NCBI RefSeq assembly: GCF_001633105.1 | Contig: NZ_LUKZ01000035.1 | Span: forward strand, 55,685 to 119,684 | Direction of reading: 5' to 3' | DNA: 64,000 nucleotides | Origin: Acidovorax sp. GW101-3H11 | GTDB taxonomy: Bacteria > Pseudomonadota > Gammaproteobacteria > Burkholderiales > Burkholderiaceae_C | Part shown: piece by piece, positions 19,317-27,417 of the stretch | Position numbering within the stretch: the first letter of the stretch is position 1 | How the letters are laid out: the number at the start of each line of letters is the position of its first letter | Notes under the pieces: generated by a model | What the model was told of the DNA's origin: nothing | What the model saw: only the letters and a program-made list of their open reading frames with translations | Databases searched by the model: none | Program-made: the position numbers and the translations under genes

Positions 19317-20465
19317 ATGGACAAGGTCAAGACATGGAGCCGCCGCGCGGCGGCAGCGCTGGCGGTGCTGTGGGGCGGGGCCACCGCGCCCGCGCTGCAC
19401 GCTGCCGAAATTGTGGTGGGGCAGGTGGCGCCGCTCACTGGCGTGCTGGCCAGCACCGGCGCGCAGATGGTGCTGGGCGGAAAGATCTACTTTGACTGGG
19501 TGAACGCCCAGGGCGGGGTGCATGGCGCCAGCATTCGCCAGTCGGTGGTGGACGATGCCTACAAGGTCGCCGATACCGTGAAGCTGACCCGCGAGCTGCT
19601 GGCCAAGCCCGAGGTGGTGGCGCTGTACGGCTTTGCGGGCACGGCCAACATCACCCAACTGCTAGCAGACGGCGTGTTGCAAGAGGGCGGTGCGGCGCTG
19701 GTGGCGCCTTACACGGGGGGCGAATCGCTGCGCAACCCGTTCAACCCCTGGATCTTCCACGTGCGCGCAGGCTACGCCGACGAGGCCGAGCACATGGTGC
19801 AGCAGCTCACCACGCTGGGCATGAACCGCGTGGCCGTGATGTACCAGGACGACGGTTTTGGCAAGGCGGGCCTGGCAGGCGTGGAGGCGGCTTTGGCCAA
19901 GCGCAGCCTCAAGGTGGTGGTGGCTGCTGGCTACGAACGCAACACCGACAAGGTGGATGAGGCCGTCAAGGCCATCAAGGCGTCCGACGTGCACGCGGTC
20001 ATCATGATCGCGGTGAACAAGCCCGCAGCGGCCTTCATCCAGCGCTACCGCGAGCAGGGCGGGGGCGCACAGCTCTACAACATCTCGGTGGTGGACCCGA
20101 CCGAGCTGGTCAAGCTTGCGGGCCTTAAGAACGCGCACGGCCTGGGCATCAGCCAGGTGGTGCCGTATCCCTACCGGCCACAGCTGCCGGTGGTGCGCGA
20201 ATACCAGTCGCTGCTCAAGAAGTACGCGCCCGAGGCCGAGGTCAACTACACCAGCTTCGAGCAGTTTCTGGGTGCCAAAGTGCTGGTCGAGGCTCTGCGC
20301 CGCGCAGGCCCCGTGCCCACACGCGCCAAGGTCGTCAAGGCGCTGGAGTCCTTGCAAAGCTATGACCTCGGCGGCATCACGCTGGGCTATTCGCCCACCA
20401 ACCGCATCGGCTCGCGGTATGTCGAGGTCACTGTCATCGGCAGCAATGGCCGCCTCATGAAATGA
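19317..20465 (+). CDS. HAAT-family ABC transporter solute-binding protein (second of two)
   Basis: The 382-residue protein has a signal peptide of about 29 residues ending PALHA and the type I periplasmic-binding fold (IVVGQVAPLTGVLASTG; VAVMYQDDGFGKAGLAG). It is not a close copy of the protein at 10174. The locus thus has two different binding proteins for one set of membrane subunits, which may broaden the ligand range, for example monomer and dimer. It follows the oligomer hydrolase by 122 bases. The ligand is unknown. Confidence 0.85.
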   Translation: MDKVKTWSRRAAAALAVLWGGATAPALHAAEIVVGQVAPLTGVLASTGAQMVLGGKIYFDWVNAQGGVHGASIRQSVVDDAYKVADTVKLTRELLAKPEVVALYGFAGTANITQLLADGVLQEGGAALVAPYTGGESLRNPFNPWIFHVRAGYADEAEHMVQQLTTLGMNRVAVMYQDDGFGKAGLAGVEAALAKRSLKVVVAAGYERNTDKVDEAVKAIKASDVHAVIMIAVNKPAAAFIQRYREQGGGAQLYNISVVDPTELVKLAGLKNAHGLGISQVVPYPYRPQLPVVREYQSLLKKYAPEAEVNYTSFEQFLGAKVLVEALRRAGPVPTRAKVVKALESLQSYDLGGITLGYSPTNRIGSRYVEVTVIGSNGRLMK

Positions 20466-20468
20466 ACG

Positions 20469-20574
20469 CGGCTCAAAAAACTCTCCTGGCGTCGTTGTCG
20501 CGTCTTGCCGTACTTCCAGTACTGTCCGCGACGCGACGCCTGGCCAGGACCGCTTCGCTGAGTTTTGTGAGCCG
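20469..20574. repeat. 106-bp imperfect palindromic intergenic element
   Basis: The ends CGGCTCAAAAAACTC and GAGTTTTGTGAGCCG are inverse complements with one mismatch. Inside, GTCGCG (about 20496) is mirrored by CGCGAC (about 20528), and GGCGTCG by CGACGCC. The whole would fold into a long cruciform or RNA hairpin. It has no coding potential and begins four bases after the preceding stop codon. Confidence 0.65.
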
Positions 20575-20640
20575 CTACCCATCCACAGGTTGTTTTGTCC
20601 GCAGCCTGCACTCTTCCACTGACTCACAAGGTTGCCCACC

Positions 20641-21507
20641 ATGACTCCGTTATCACGCTACGCCACCTGCGCTGGCTATGAAATCCATTACACGGAATGG
20701 GGTGCGGCAGATGCCCCGGTGGTGATTGCATGGCACGGCCTGGCGCGCACGGGGCGCGACATGGACCCCCTGGCCGCCCACCTCGCGTCGCGCTATCGCG
20801 TGATCTGCCCCGACACCCTGGGCCGGGGCCTGAGCCAGTGGGCGCGCGCCCCGCAGGATGAATACCGCCTGTCGTTCTACGCGCGCATTGCGGCTGACCT
20901 GTTCGATCAGTTGAACATCGAGAAAGCGCACTGGGTGGGCACCTCGATGGGCGGCGCCATCGGCACCGTGTGTGCGTCGGGCCTGTTCGAGCCGCAGCTC
21001 AAGGGCCGCATCCAGAGTCTGCTGCTCAACGACAACGCCCCGCGCCTGGCAGATGCCGCGCTGGAGCGCATCAAGGCCTACGCAGGCCACCCGCCCGCGT
21101 TCGACACGGTGCGTGAGCTGGAGGCGTTCTTCCGGCAGGTGTACACGCCCTACGGCTGGCTCAGCGATGCCCAGTGGCGCCTGCTGACCGAGAGCAGCAC
21201 CCGCCGCCTGCCCGATGGCCGTGTGACGCCGCACTACGACCCGGCCATGGTGCAGCAGTTCACCCACCACGCCAACGACTACCTGATCTGGGACCACTAT
21301 GACGCGCTCGACATCCCCGTGTTGTGCCTGCGCGGCGAAGAGTCTGACCTGGTGCTGCGCGACACCACCGCCGAGATGCTGACCCGGGGCCCCGGTGCGC
21401 GCAGCCTGGCGCAGGTGGTGGAGGTGCCCGGCTGTGGCCACGCGCCCGCGCTGAATGTGCCGGAGCACTACGCGCTGGTGGATGGGTTTCTCGCCCGGGC
21501 ATCCTGA
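20641..21507 (+). CDS. Alpha/beta hydrolase, possibly acting on 3HB oligomers
   Basis: The 288-residue protein has the nucleophile elbow GTSMGG, an HGLARTGRDMD oxyanion loop, an acid residue in the LCLRGEESDLVL strand and a C-terminal His in GCGHAPALN, so a complete Ser-Asp/Glu-His triad can be drawn. There is no signal peptide, so it should be cytoplasmic. It is the last gene of the PHB locus, which makes an intracellular 3HB-dimer or oligomer esterase attractive. The family is very broad, so the substrate is only inferred. Confidence 0.8.
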   Translation: MTPLSRYATCAGYEIHYTEWGAADAPVVIAWHGLARTGRDMDPLAAHLASRYRVICPDTLGRGLSQWARAPQDEYRLSFYARIAADLFDQLNIEKAHWVGTSMGGAIGTVCASGLFEPQLKGRIQSLLLNDNAPRLADAALERIKAYAGHPPAFDTVRELEAFFRQVYTPYGWLSDAQWRLLTESSTRRLPDGRVTPHYDPAMVQQFTHHANDYLIWDHYDALDIPVLCLRGEESDLVLRDTTAEMLTRGPGARSLAQVVEVPGCGHAPALNVPEHYALVDGFLARAS

Positions 21508-21596
21508 ACGAAGGGACTGGCAGCGCGGCGCGTTGAAGGCAGGGGCGGTGCGCAGTACATTGGTGCCACGCCGTGTAGAGCGTAAACACGTTCTTG

Positions 21597-21710
21597 TTGA
21601 TCCGGCACGAACCTACTTGAACCGTTCACGCTGAGCTTGTCGAAGCGCCGCGCAAGGTTTCGACAAGCTCAACCCGAACGGATATTTCAAGTTTAAAGAG
21701 GCCTGCTCAA
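21597..21710. repeat. About 110-bp intergenic repeat, copy 1
   Basis: This stretch matches 41023-41136 at roughly nine of ten positions. Internally it is a hairpin: CTGAGCTTGTCGAA and TTTCGACAAGCTCA are inverse, and the outer CTTGAA and TTCAAG also pair. The sequence TTGTCGAA/TTCGACAA belongs to a common betaproteobacterial intergenic family also seen at 27269-27375. Confidence 0.75.
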
Positions 21711-21722
21711 CAACCCATCGCC

Positions 21723-22190
21723 ATGAAACCCCTGCTGCTCATCGCCTCGCACCTTGTCACCCTGGCCATCGGGTTTGCGCTGGGCGTGTATGCACTGCCG
21801 ATCCTGATCGCGCCCGACGCCCCCACGCTGCAGCAAATCCAGTCGAGCCAGCCCGCTGCGCAATGGACCGCCACCTTCCGCCGTGACCTGAAAGACAGCG
21901 ACGCCCTGCACTGGGGCGAAGGCGCCGTGTCCATCAGCCCGCAGGCCATCAGCCTGGTGGGCAAGCTGGCCCCGGGGCCGGACTACAAGCTCTACCTGTC
22001 GCCCGAATTTGTCGAGACCGAGGCCGACTTCAAGCGCCTCAAGCCCCAGATGCTGCGTGTGGGCGATGTGAAGACGTTCAACAACTTCATCGTCCCGCTG
22101 CCGCAGGGTGTGGACCCCGCAAAGTTCAACACCGTGATCGTGTGGTGCGAAACCTTCAGCGAGTTCATCACCGCTGCGAAGTACCAATAG
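21723..22190 (+). CDS. DM13-domain protein, membrane-anchored
   Basis: The 155-residue protein has one N-terminal membrane anchor or signal (about 5-28) and then a DM13 domain (about 45-152), recognisable from WGEGAVSISP, KLAPGPDYKLYLSPEF and a single Cys in VIVWCETFSEF. DM13 domains are thought to take part in extracytoplasmic redox or electron-transfer reactions through a conserved Cys, but evidence for bacterial members is thin. It is convergent with the glutaredoxin gene 28 bases away, so the two are not co-transcribed. Confidence 0.75.
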   Translation: MKPLLLIASHLVTLAIGFALGVYALPILIAPDAPTLQQIQSSQPAAQWTATFRRDLKDSDALHWGEGAVSISPQAISLVGKLAPGPDYKLYLSPEFVETEADFKRLKPQMLRVGDVKTFNNFIVPLPQGVDPAKFNTVIVWCETFSEFITAAKYQ

Positions 22191-22217
22191 CCAAACAGCC
22201 AGGGGCGAAAGCCGGTG

Positions 22218-22460
22218 TCACTGGCCGATCTGCGCCAGCGCCGCCTGCAGCCCCGCCAGCCCGCCCACGCGCTGGTTGTTGATGAAGATCTGCGGCATCT
22301 GCCGCACCGAAGGCCCGCACTTGGCATAGAACGCCAGGCGTTCGGCCTCGTCGTCGATCTTGATTTCCTCAAAAGGCAGCGAACGCGACTGCAGCAGCTT
22401 CTTGGCCGAATCGCATTGGGGGCAGGCGGATTTGGAGTAAACGGTGATTTGAAAAGTCAT
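22218..22460 (-). CDS. Glutaredoxin-family protein
   Basis: The 80-residue thioredoxin-fold protein has redox motif CPQC at 13-16, a cis-Pro in RQMPQIF and GG in VGGLAGLQ. It is a small glutaredoxin of the NrdH/GrxC size class. CPQC differs from the classical CPYC of glutaredoxins and the CMQC/CVQC of NrdH, so the electron donor cannot be decided from sequence. It is a single gene, convergent with the DM13 gene and divergent from the lipocalin/photolyase operon. Confidence 0.88.
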   Translation of the reverse strand: MTFQITVYSKSACPQCDSAKKLLQSRSLPFEEIKIDDEAERLAFYAKCGPSVRQMPQIFINNQRVGGLAGLQAALAQIGQ

Positions 22461-22535
22461 GGGCAGAGTTTACGGGTGGGCCATGGCAAGCGCCCGCGCC
22501 GGGCTTTCGCCACAACAGCGTTTGTGGTGGCAGAA

Positions 22536-22567
22536 TACCAATTGGTTTGTTTTGTGACCAATTGGTA
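22536..22567. promoter_or_regulatory. Double palindromic operator candidate upstream of the photolyase operon
   Basis: TACCAATTGGT (22536-22546) and ACCAATTGGTA (22557-22567) are perfect inverted arms around a 10-base spacer. Each arm is also a palindrome in itself (ACCAATTGGT). The two centres are 21 bp apart, two turns of the helix, suiting two dimers side by side. The start codon of the lipocalin gene is only 4 bases away, and no Shine-Dalgarno sequence separates them. Confidence 0.65.
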
Positions 22568-22571
22568 ATTT

Positions 22572-23138
22572 ATGCCCTTCTTCCTATCCTGCTTCCGCCG
22601 CTGGGTCTGGCTCGGGCTGGCCGTGGCGGTGCTCGCCTTGAGCGGCTGCTCGTCCACCCGCCCGCCCGAGGGCATCACGCCCGTCACCCCGTTTGACCTG
22701 GCCCGCTATGAGGGCCGCTGGTACGAGGTGGCCCGGCTGGACCATTCGTTTGAGCGTGGCATGACGGACGTGAGCGCCAGCTACCAGCGCCAGGCGGACG
22801 GCAGCGTGCGCGTGCTCAACCGGGGCTTTGACACCGGCAAAAAAGACTGGCGCCAGGCCGAGGGCAAGGCCCTGTTCACGGGCGATGCCAACACCGCCTC
22901 GCTCAAGGTGTCGTTCTTTGGCCCGTTCTATGGCGGCTACCACGTGGCCGCGCTGGATACCGACTACCAATGGGCCCTGGTGGTGGGGCCGGACCGCAGC
23001 TACTGCTGGATCCTGTCGCGCACCAAGCAGCTGCCCCCGGGTGTGCGCGAACAGCTCATTGCCCGCGCACAGGCCCTGGGCATCGACACCCAGGCGCTGA
23101 TCTGGGTGACCCACCAACGCACCGACCCACAGCCATGA
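22572..23138 (+). CDS. blc: Lipocalin family lipoprotein, Blc-like
   Basis: The 188-residue protein has a lipoprotein signal with lipobox LSGC (Cys at about 26) and a lipocalin barrel with the family sequence YEGRWYEVARLDHSFERG. Blc-type lipocalins sit in the outer membrane and bind fatty acids or lysophospholipids, often under stress. Its stop overlaps the start of an FAD oxidoreductase gene (ATGA), making it the first gene of a five-gene operon ending in two photolyases. The start lacks a visible ribosome-binding site, so a leaderless transcript or an unseen alternative start is possible. Confidence 0.87.
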   Translation: MPFFLSCFRRWVWLGLAVAVLALSGCSSTRPPEGITPVTPFDLARYEGRWYEVARLDHSFERGMTDVSASYQRQADGSVRVLNRGFDTGKKDWRQAEGKALFTGDANTASLKVSFFGPFYGGYHVAALDTDYQWALVVGPDRSYCWILSRTKQLPPGVREQLIARAQALGIDTQALIWVTHQRTDPQP

Positions 23139-24151
23139 GCCTTGCTATGCCACCACAAACCATCGCCATCATCGGCGCAGGCCTGGCAGGCTTGTCGTGC
23201 GCGCAGGCGCTGCTGCAGGCGGGCCACACGGTGCATGTGTTCGACAAAAGCCGAGGCCCGTCGGGCCGCATGAGCACCCGCCGCGCGGAAGACGACAACG
23301 GCCCCTGGCAGTGCGACCACGGTGCGCAGTATTTCACCGCCCGCGACCCGGCCTTTCGCGCCGAAGTGGCCCGCTGGCAGCAGGCCGGCGTGGCTGCGTT
23401 GTGGAATGCCCGGCTGGCCAGCTTTGACGGCAACGCCTGGACCACCCCGGCTACCCCGCTGGAGCGGTTTGTGGGCACCCCACGCATGACGTCGCCCGCC
23501 GCCTGGCTGGTGCAGCACCTGGGCGCGCCTGCGCTGGCGCAGTGGCAAACCACCGTCCAGCGGCTGGACCACACCGAAGGTGGGTGGGCCATCACCTCGG
23601 CAGAACATGGCCTGCACAGCCCGCGTTACAGCGCCGTGCTGCTGGCCGTGCCTGCCCCGCAGGCCGTGCCCTTGCTGGCGCCCCTGGCCCCTGCGTGCGC
23701 CGCCTTGGCCGCCAGCGCACGCATGCGTGGCAGCTGGGCTGTGATGCTGCGCTACGCCAGCCCCGTGGCCCTGCCGTGGGAGGGCGCGTTCATCAACACC
23801 GGCCCCCTGCGCTGGGTGGCGCGCGACAGCAGCAAACCCGGCCGCACGGGGCAAGAAACCTGGCTGCTGCACGCCAGCGCCGAGTGGAGTGAGGCCCATA
23901 TCGAAGACAGTGCCGATGCCGTTACTGCCGAACTGCTCGCCGCCTTTGCAGCTCTCGGGGGCCCTGCGCCCGTTGCGGCCACGGCCCACCGATGGCGCTA
24001 TGCCGACACCGAGCCCGCGCTCACGCGGGGCAGCTGGTGGGATGCGCAAATGCGCCTGGGCCTGTGTGGCGACTGGTTGCACGGCGGCAAGGTCGAAGGC
24101 GCGTGGCTCAGCGGGCGTGCGCTGGCGCAGCAGGTGTCGATGCCTGCATAA
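23135..24151 (+). CDS. FAD-dependent oxidoreductase, renalase-like
   Basis: The 338-residue flavoprotein has an N-terminal dinucleotide-binding motif GAGLAGLSCAQALLQAGH and the GRMSTRR stretch typical of bacterial renalase-like enzymes, with LGLCGDWLHGGKVEGAWLSG at the FAD-binding C-terminus. Family members oxidise aberrant dihydronicotinamide isomers or amines; the substrate here is unknown. It overlaps blc by four bases and precedes DUF2256 by 18 bases. Its fixed place next to photolyase genes suggests a role in light or oxidative stress. Confidence 0.83.
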   Translation: MSLAMPPQTIAIIGAGLAGLSCAQALLQAGHTVHVFDKSRGPSGRMSTRRAEDDNGPWQCDHGAQYFTARDPAFRAEVARWQQAGVAALWNARLASFDGNAWTTPATPLERFVGTPRMTSPAAWLVQHLGAPALAQWQTTVQRLDHTEGGWAITSAEHGLHSPRYSAVLLAVPAPQAVPLLAPLAPACAALAASARMRGSWAVMLRYASPVALPWEGAFINTGPLRWVARDSSKPGRTGQETWLLHASAEWSEAHIEDSADAVTAELLAAFAALGGPAPVAATAHRWRYADTEPALTRGSWWDAQMRLGLCGDWLHGGKVEGAWLSGRALAQQVSMPA

Positions 24152-24169
24152 ACAACTCACAGGCCCGCC

Positions 24170-24352
24170 ATGCGTATGCGCAAAAAATCCGACCTTCCGC
24201 AAAAGACCTGCCAGCGCTGCGGCCTGCCCTTCACCTGGCGCAAGAAGTGGGAGAAGGTGTGGGACGAGGTGAAGTACTGCTCCGACCGCTGCCGCAGCGA
24301 GCGCAAGCGCAGCGGCACTTCGCAAGGCGTGGCAGGGGAGGGCACCGCATGA
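24170..24352 (+). CDS. DUF2256 small zinc-ribbon-like protein
   Basis: The 60-residue basic protein carries [18 protein letters not shown] and YCSDRCR, giving four Cys (14, 17, 37, 41) that could bind one zinc ion. DUF2256 genes are repeatedly found beside cryptochrome/photolyase genes, and here the stop overlaps the photolyase start (ATGA). No function is established. A role in photolyase maturation or DNA contact is only a suggestion from context. Confidence 0.82.
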   Translation: MRMRKKSDLPQKTCQRCGLPFTWRKKWEKVWDEVKYCSDRCRSERKRSGTSQGVAGEGTA

Positions 24353-25665
24353 GCTCCGTGCTCTTCTGGTTTCGCAACGATCTGCGCCTGCACGACCAGC
24401 CCGCGCTTCACGCAGCGCTCACCAGCGGGGCCACACACCTGCTGCCCATGGTGTGCCTGCCCGCGCCCGATGAACGCACGCCCTGGGGCTTTGCCCGCGT
24501 AGGCTCCCACCGCCGCGCCTTCACCGCCGCTGCGCTGCGCTGGCTTCATCAACAGACGAATGCATTGGGCAACCCGCTGCTCATCTGCCAAGCCCCGCCT
24601 GCCACCGCCTTGCCGCAACTGGCCCAGGCTGTGGGGGCCACCACCGTGGTGTGCGAAGACATTGCTGCCCCTTACGAACAGGCCGAGGTCGCAGCCCTGC
24701 GCGCAGCAGGCCTGCAGGTGCGTACCGTATGGCACAGCAGCCTGCTGCACCCGGCCGACATGCCCTGGCCTGCCTCTGACCTGCCCGGTGTGTTCACCAG
24801 CTTCCGACAGAAGGTCGAGCGCGCAGGCATCACCCCCGCTGCACCACTGCCCGCACCCACCAAACTGCTGCCGCCGCCCCAAGTGCCTGCGCCCGTGCTG
24901 CAAGCCGTGGGCGCAGAGCAGGGCGCTGCCAGCATCCAGCCACCCGCACCGCCCCAGGGCAGCGATGCGCGCTCGTCCTTCCCCTACGGAACGCCTGCAT
25001 GTGATGGCAGCGAGGCTGCCGCGCTGGCCCATCTGGCGCAGTACCTGGCCCGCAAGCTGCCCCACAGCTACAAGGCCACGCGCAACGGACTCACGGGGTT
25101 GGACTACTCCAGCAAGTTCTCGCCCTGGCTGGCCACGGGGGCACTCTCGCCGCGCCAGATCTATGCCGATCTAAAAACCTTTGAGCGCGACCACGGCGCG
25201 AACGATGGCACCTACTGGCTGTGGTTTGAGCTGCTGTGGCGCGACTACTTTCGGCTGCTGCACCTGCAATACGGCGCAGCGCTGTACCGGGTGCGAGGCC
25301 TGTCAGAACTACCGCCCGCCCCGTACAACCCGCGCGGCTTTGAACGCTGGTGCCGGGGCGAGACGGGCGAGCCGCTGGTCGATGCCGCCATGCGTGAGCT
25401 GGCTGCCACCGGGTATCTGAGCAACCGCCTGCGCCAGGTCGTAGCCAGTTACCTCATCTACGACCTGCACAGCGACTGGCGCGCTGGCGCCGCGTGGTTC
25501 GAATCGCAACTGGTGGACTACGACGTGTACAGCAACCAGGCCAACTGGCTCTACATCGCCGGGCGCGGCACCGACCCGCGCGGGGGCCGCCGCTTCAACC
25601 CCACCAAGCAGGCGCAAGACCACGATGCCGACGGCAGCTACCGCCGCATGTGGGGCACGGCATGA
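24349..25665 (+). CDS. Cryptochrome/photolyase, CRY-DASH type
   Basis: The 438-residue flavoprotein opens with [17 protein letters not shown] (photolyase antenna domain) and has the FAD-binding helical domain with [23 protein letters not shown] and [19 protein letters not shown]. The latter blocks are characteristic of CRY-DASH proteins, which repair cyclobutane dimers in single-stranded DNA or act as blue-light receptors. The antenna and catalytic domains are joined by a Pro/Ala-rich linker at about 165-210. It overlaps its neighbours on both sides by four bases. Confidence 0.85.
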   Translation: MSSVLFWFRNDLRLHDQPALHAALTSGATHLLPMVCLPAPDERTPWGFARVGSHRRAFTAAALRWLHQQTNALGNPLLICQAPPATALPQLAQAVGATTVVCEDIAAPYEQAEVAALRAAGLQVRTVWHSSLLHPADMPWPASDLPGVFTSFRQKVERAGITPAAPLPAPTKLLPPPQVPAPVLQAVGAEQGAASIQPPAPPQGSDARSSFPYGTPACDGSEAAALAHLAQYLARKLPHSYKATRNGLTGLDYSSKFSPWLATGALSPRQIYADLKTFERDHGANDGTYWLWFELLWRDYFRLLHLQYGAALYRVRGLSELPPAPYNPRGFERWCRGETGEPLVDAAMRELAATGYLSNRLRQVVASYLIYDLHSDWRAGAAWFESQLVDYDVYSNQANWLYIAGRGTDPRGGRRFNPTKQAQDHDADGSYRRMWGTA

Positions 25666-27233
25666 GCACGCCACAACCCTCCACCCCACAGCGTGCCCAC
25701 ACCCTGCGCCTGCTGCTGGGCGACCAGCTTAACCCCGAGCATTCGTGGTTCGCCGCGCAGGACGAAGGCGTGGTCTATGTGCTGATGGAAGTGCGGCAAG
25801 AGACCGACTACGTGCTGCACCACGCGCAAAAAATCCTCGCCATCTTTGCCGCCATGCGCGACCTGGCCCGCCACCTGCGCGAGGCGGGGCACCGCGTGCG
25901 CTATGTGGGCATCGACGACGCGAGCAACCGCCAGTCGATGCCTGACAACCTGGCCGCCCTCATGGCCCACTACGGTGCGCACACGCTGCAATACCAGCAC
26001 CCTGATGAGTGGCGGCTGGATGAGCAACTGCGCACCTGGGGTGCACAGCAAACCTTTACGGTGCAGGCTGTCAGCAGCGAGCACTTCTACACCACCCGCA
26101 CCGAAATGGCCGAGGTGTTCAAGGGCCGCAAGCAGTGGCTCATGGAGCACTTCTACCGCCGCATGCGCCAGCGCCACAGCGTGCTGATCGACGAGGCTGG
26201 CGAGCCCGAAGGCGGCCAGTGGAACTACGACCACGACAACCGCAAGCCCTGGCCAGACACCAAGGACGCGCCCGCATTGCCGCCCGACGCCCGCCCCACG
26301 CACGACCACAGCGCTCTGTGGGCCACCATCCAGGCCGCAGGCGTGCAAAGCTTCGGCAACCCCCAGGCCCGCGCGCTGCGCTGGCCGTTGAACCGGGCCG
26401 AGGCGCTGGCGTGGCTCGACCACTTCATCACCACCACGCTGCCGCACTTTGGCGCGTATGAAGACGCCATGAGCACGCGCAGCAGCAGGCTCTTTCACTC
26501 CCTGCTGTCCTTCGCGCTCAACACCAAAATGCTGCGCCCGCACGAGGTGGTGCAACGCGCCCAGGCCGCCTACCACGCAGGCAACGCGCCCCTGCCAGCG
26601 GTGGAAGGCTTCATCCGTCAGATCCTCGGCTGGCGCGAATATGTGCGCGGCATCTACTGGGCCCACATGCCTGGCTACGACGAGCGTAACGCTTTGGGCC
26701 ACAACATACCGCTGCCCGAATGGTTCTGGACGGGCCAAACCCGCATGCGCTGCATGCAGCACGCGGTGGGCCAGTCGCTGGAGCATGCGTATGCCCACCA
26801 CATCCAGCGACTCATGGTCATCGGCAACTTTGCGCTGTTGGCGGGGCTCGACCCCGCCGCCGTGCACCGCTGGTATCTGGGCGTGTACATCGACGCCTTT
26901 GAATGGGTGGAAGTGCCCAACACCGTGGGCATGAGCCAGTTTGCCGACGGAGGCCTGCTGGCCACCAAACCCTATGTGAGTAGCGCCGCCTACATCGACC
27001 GCATGAGCGACTACTGCAGCGGCTGCCACTACGACAAGAAGCTCAAGGTGGGCGAGCGTGCCTGCCCGTACAACGCGCTGTACTGGGACTTTTTTGCGCG
27101 CAACGCAGGCACGCTGGGGAGCAATTTCCGCCTCGGCATGGTGTACCGCCAGTTGCAAAAGATGCAGGGCCCGCAGCTGGATGCGCTGCGTGAGCATGCG
27201 GCCAGTTTGCGCACGCGGATCGATGCGCTGTAG
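25662..27233 (+). CDS. Iron-sulfur bacterial cryptochrome/photolyase (FeS-BCP, (6-4) photolyase type)
   Basis: The 523-residue protein belongs to the PhrB-like iron-sulfur group. Near the C-terminus the Cys of YCSGCHYDKK and RACPYN, together with the Cys in TRMRCMQHA, are placed to hold a 4Fe-4S cluster, while LRLLLGDQLNPEHSW marks the N-terminal antenna domain. Relatives repair (6-4) photoproducts using FAD and a ribolumazine antenna. It is the last gene of the overlapping operon and gives it a second, chemically different repair activity beside the CRY-DASH protein. Confidence 0.88.
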   Translation: MSTPQPSTPQRAHTLRLLLGDQLNPEHSWFAAQDEGVVYVLMEVRQETDYVLHHAQKILAIFAAMRDLARHLREAGHRVRYVGIDDASNRQSMPDNLAALMAHYGAHTLQYQHPDEWRLDEQLRTWGAQQTFTVQAVSSEHFYTTRTEMAEVFKGRKQWLMEHFYRRMRQRHSVLIDEAGEPEGGQWNYDHDNRKPWPDTKDAPALPPDARPTHDHSALWATIQAAGVQSFGNPQARALRWPLNRAEALAWLDHFITTTLPHFGAYEDAMSTRSSRLFHSLLSFALNTKMLRPHEVVQRAQAAYHAGNAPLPAVEGFIRQILGWREYVRGIYWAHMPGYDERNALGHNIPLPEWFWTGQTRMRCMQHAVGQSLEHAYAHHIQRLMVIGNFALLAGLDPAAVHRWYLGVYIDAFEWVEVPNTVGMSQFADGGLLATKPYVSSAAYIDRMSDYCSGCHYDKKLKVGERACPYNALYWDFFARNAGTLGSNFRLGMVYRQLQKMQGPQLDALREHAASLRTRIDAL

Positions 27234-27268
27234 CCACTGCCCACCATGCGCGCCGCCTTCGTTCCTCC

Positions 27269-27375
27269 GTTCACCCTGAGCCTGTCGAAGGGCCGCACCG
27301 CCACCTCCCAACCGTTCAGCCTGAGCCTGTCGAAGGCTATCCCCGCGCCCTGGCTTCGACAAGCTCAGCCCGAAC
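27269..27375. repeat. Three copies of a TTCGACAGGCTCA-type intergenic repeat
   Basis: GTTCACCCTGAGCCTGTCGA (27269) and GTTCAGCCTGAGCCTGTCGA (27314) are direct copies. The copy starting CTTCGACAAGCTCAGCC at 27354 is inverted. The second and third can fold together as a hairpin just downstream of the photolyase operon, where they may act as an RNA-stabilising or terminator-like structure. Confidence 0.7.
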
Positions 27376-27417
27376 TGTGGTGGTTTGCAGATAGACACTG
27401 ACCCAGAGGTTTCGACC

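Noticed and set aside
22543..22571. Sigma-70 promoter TTGGTT-17-TAATTT inside the double palindrome
   Set aside because: It would start transcription downstream of the assigned ATG at 22572, which conflicts with the signal peptide of the lipocalin.
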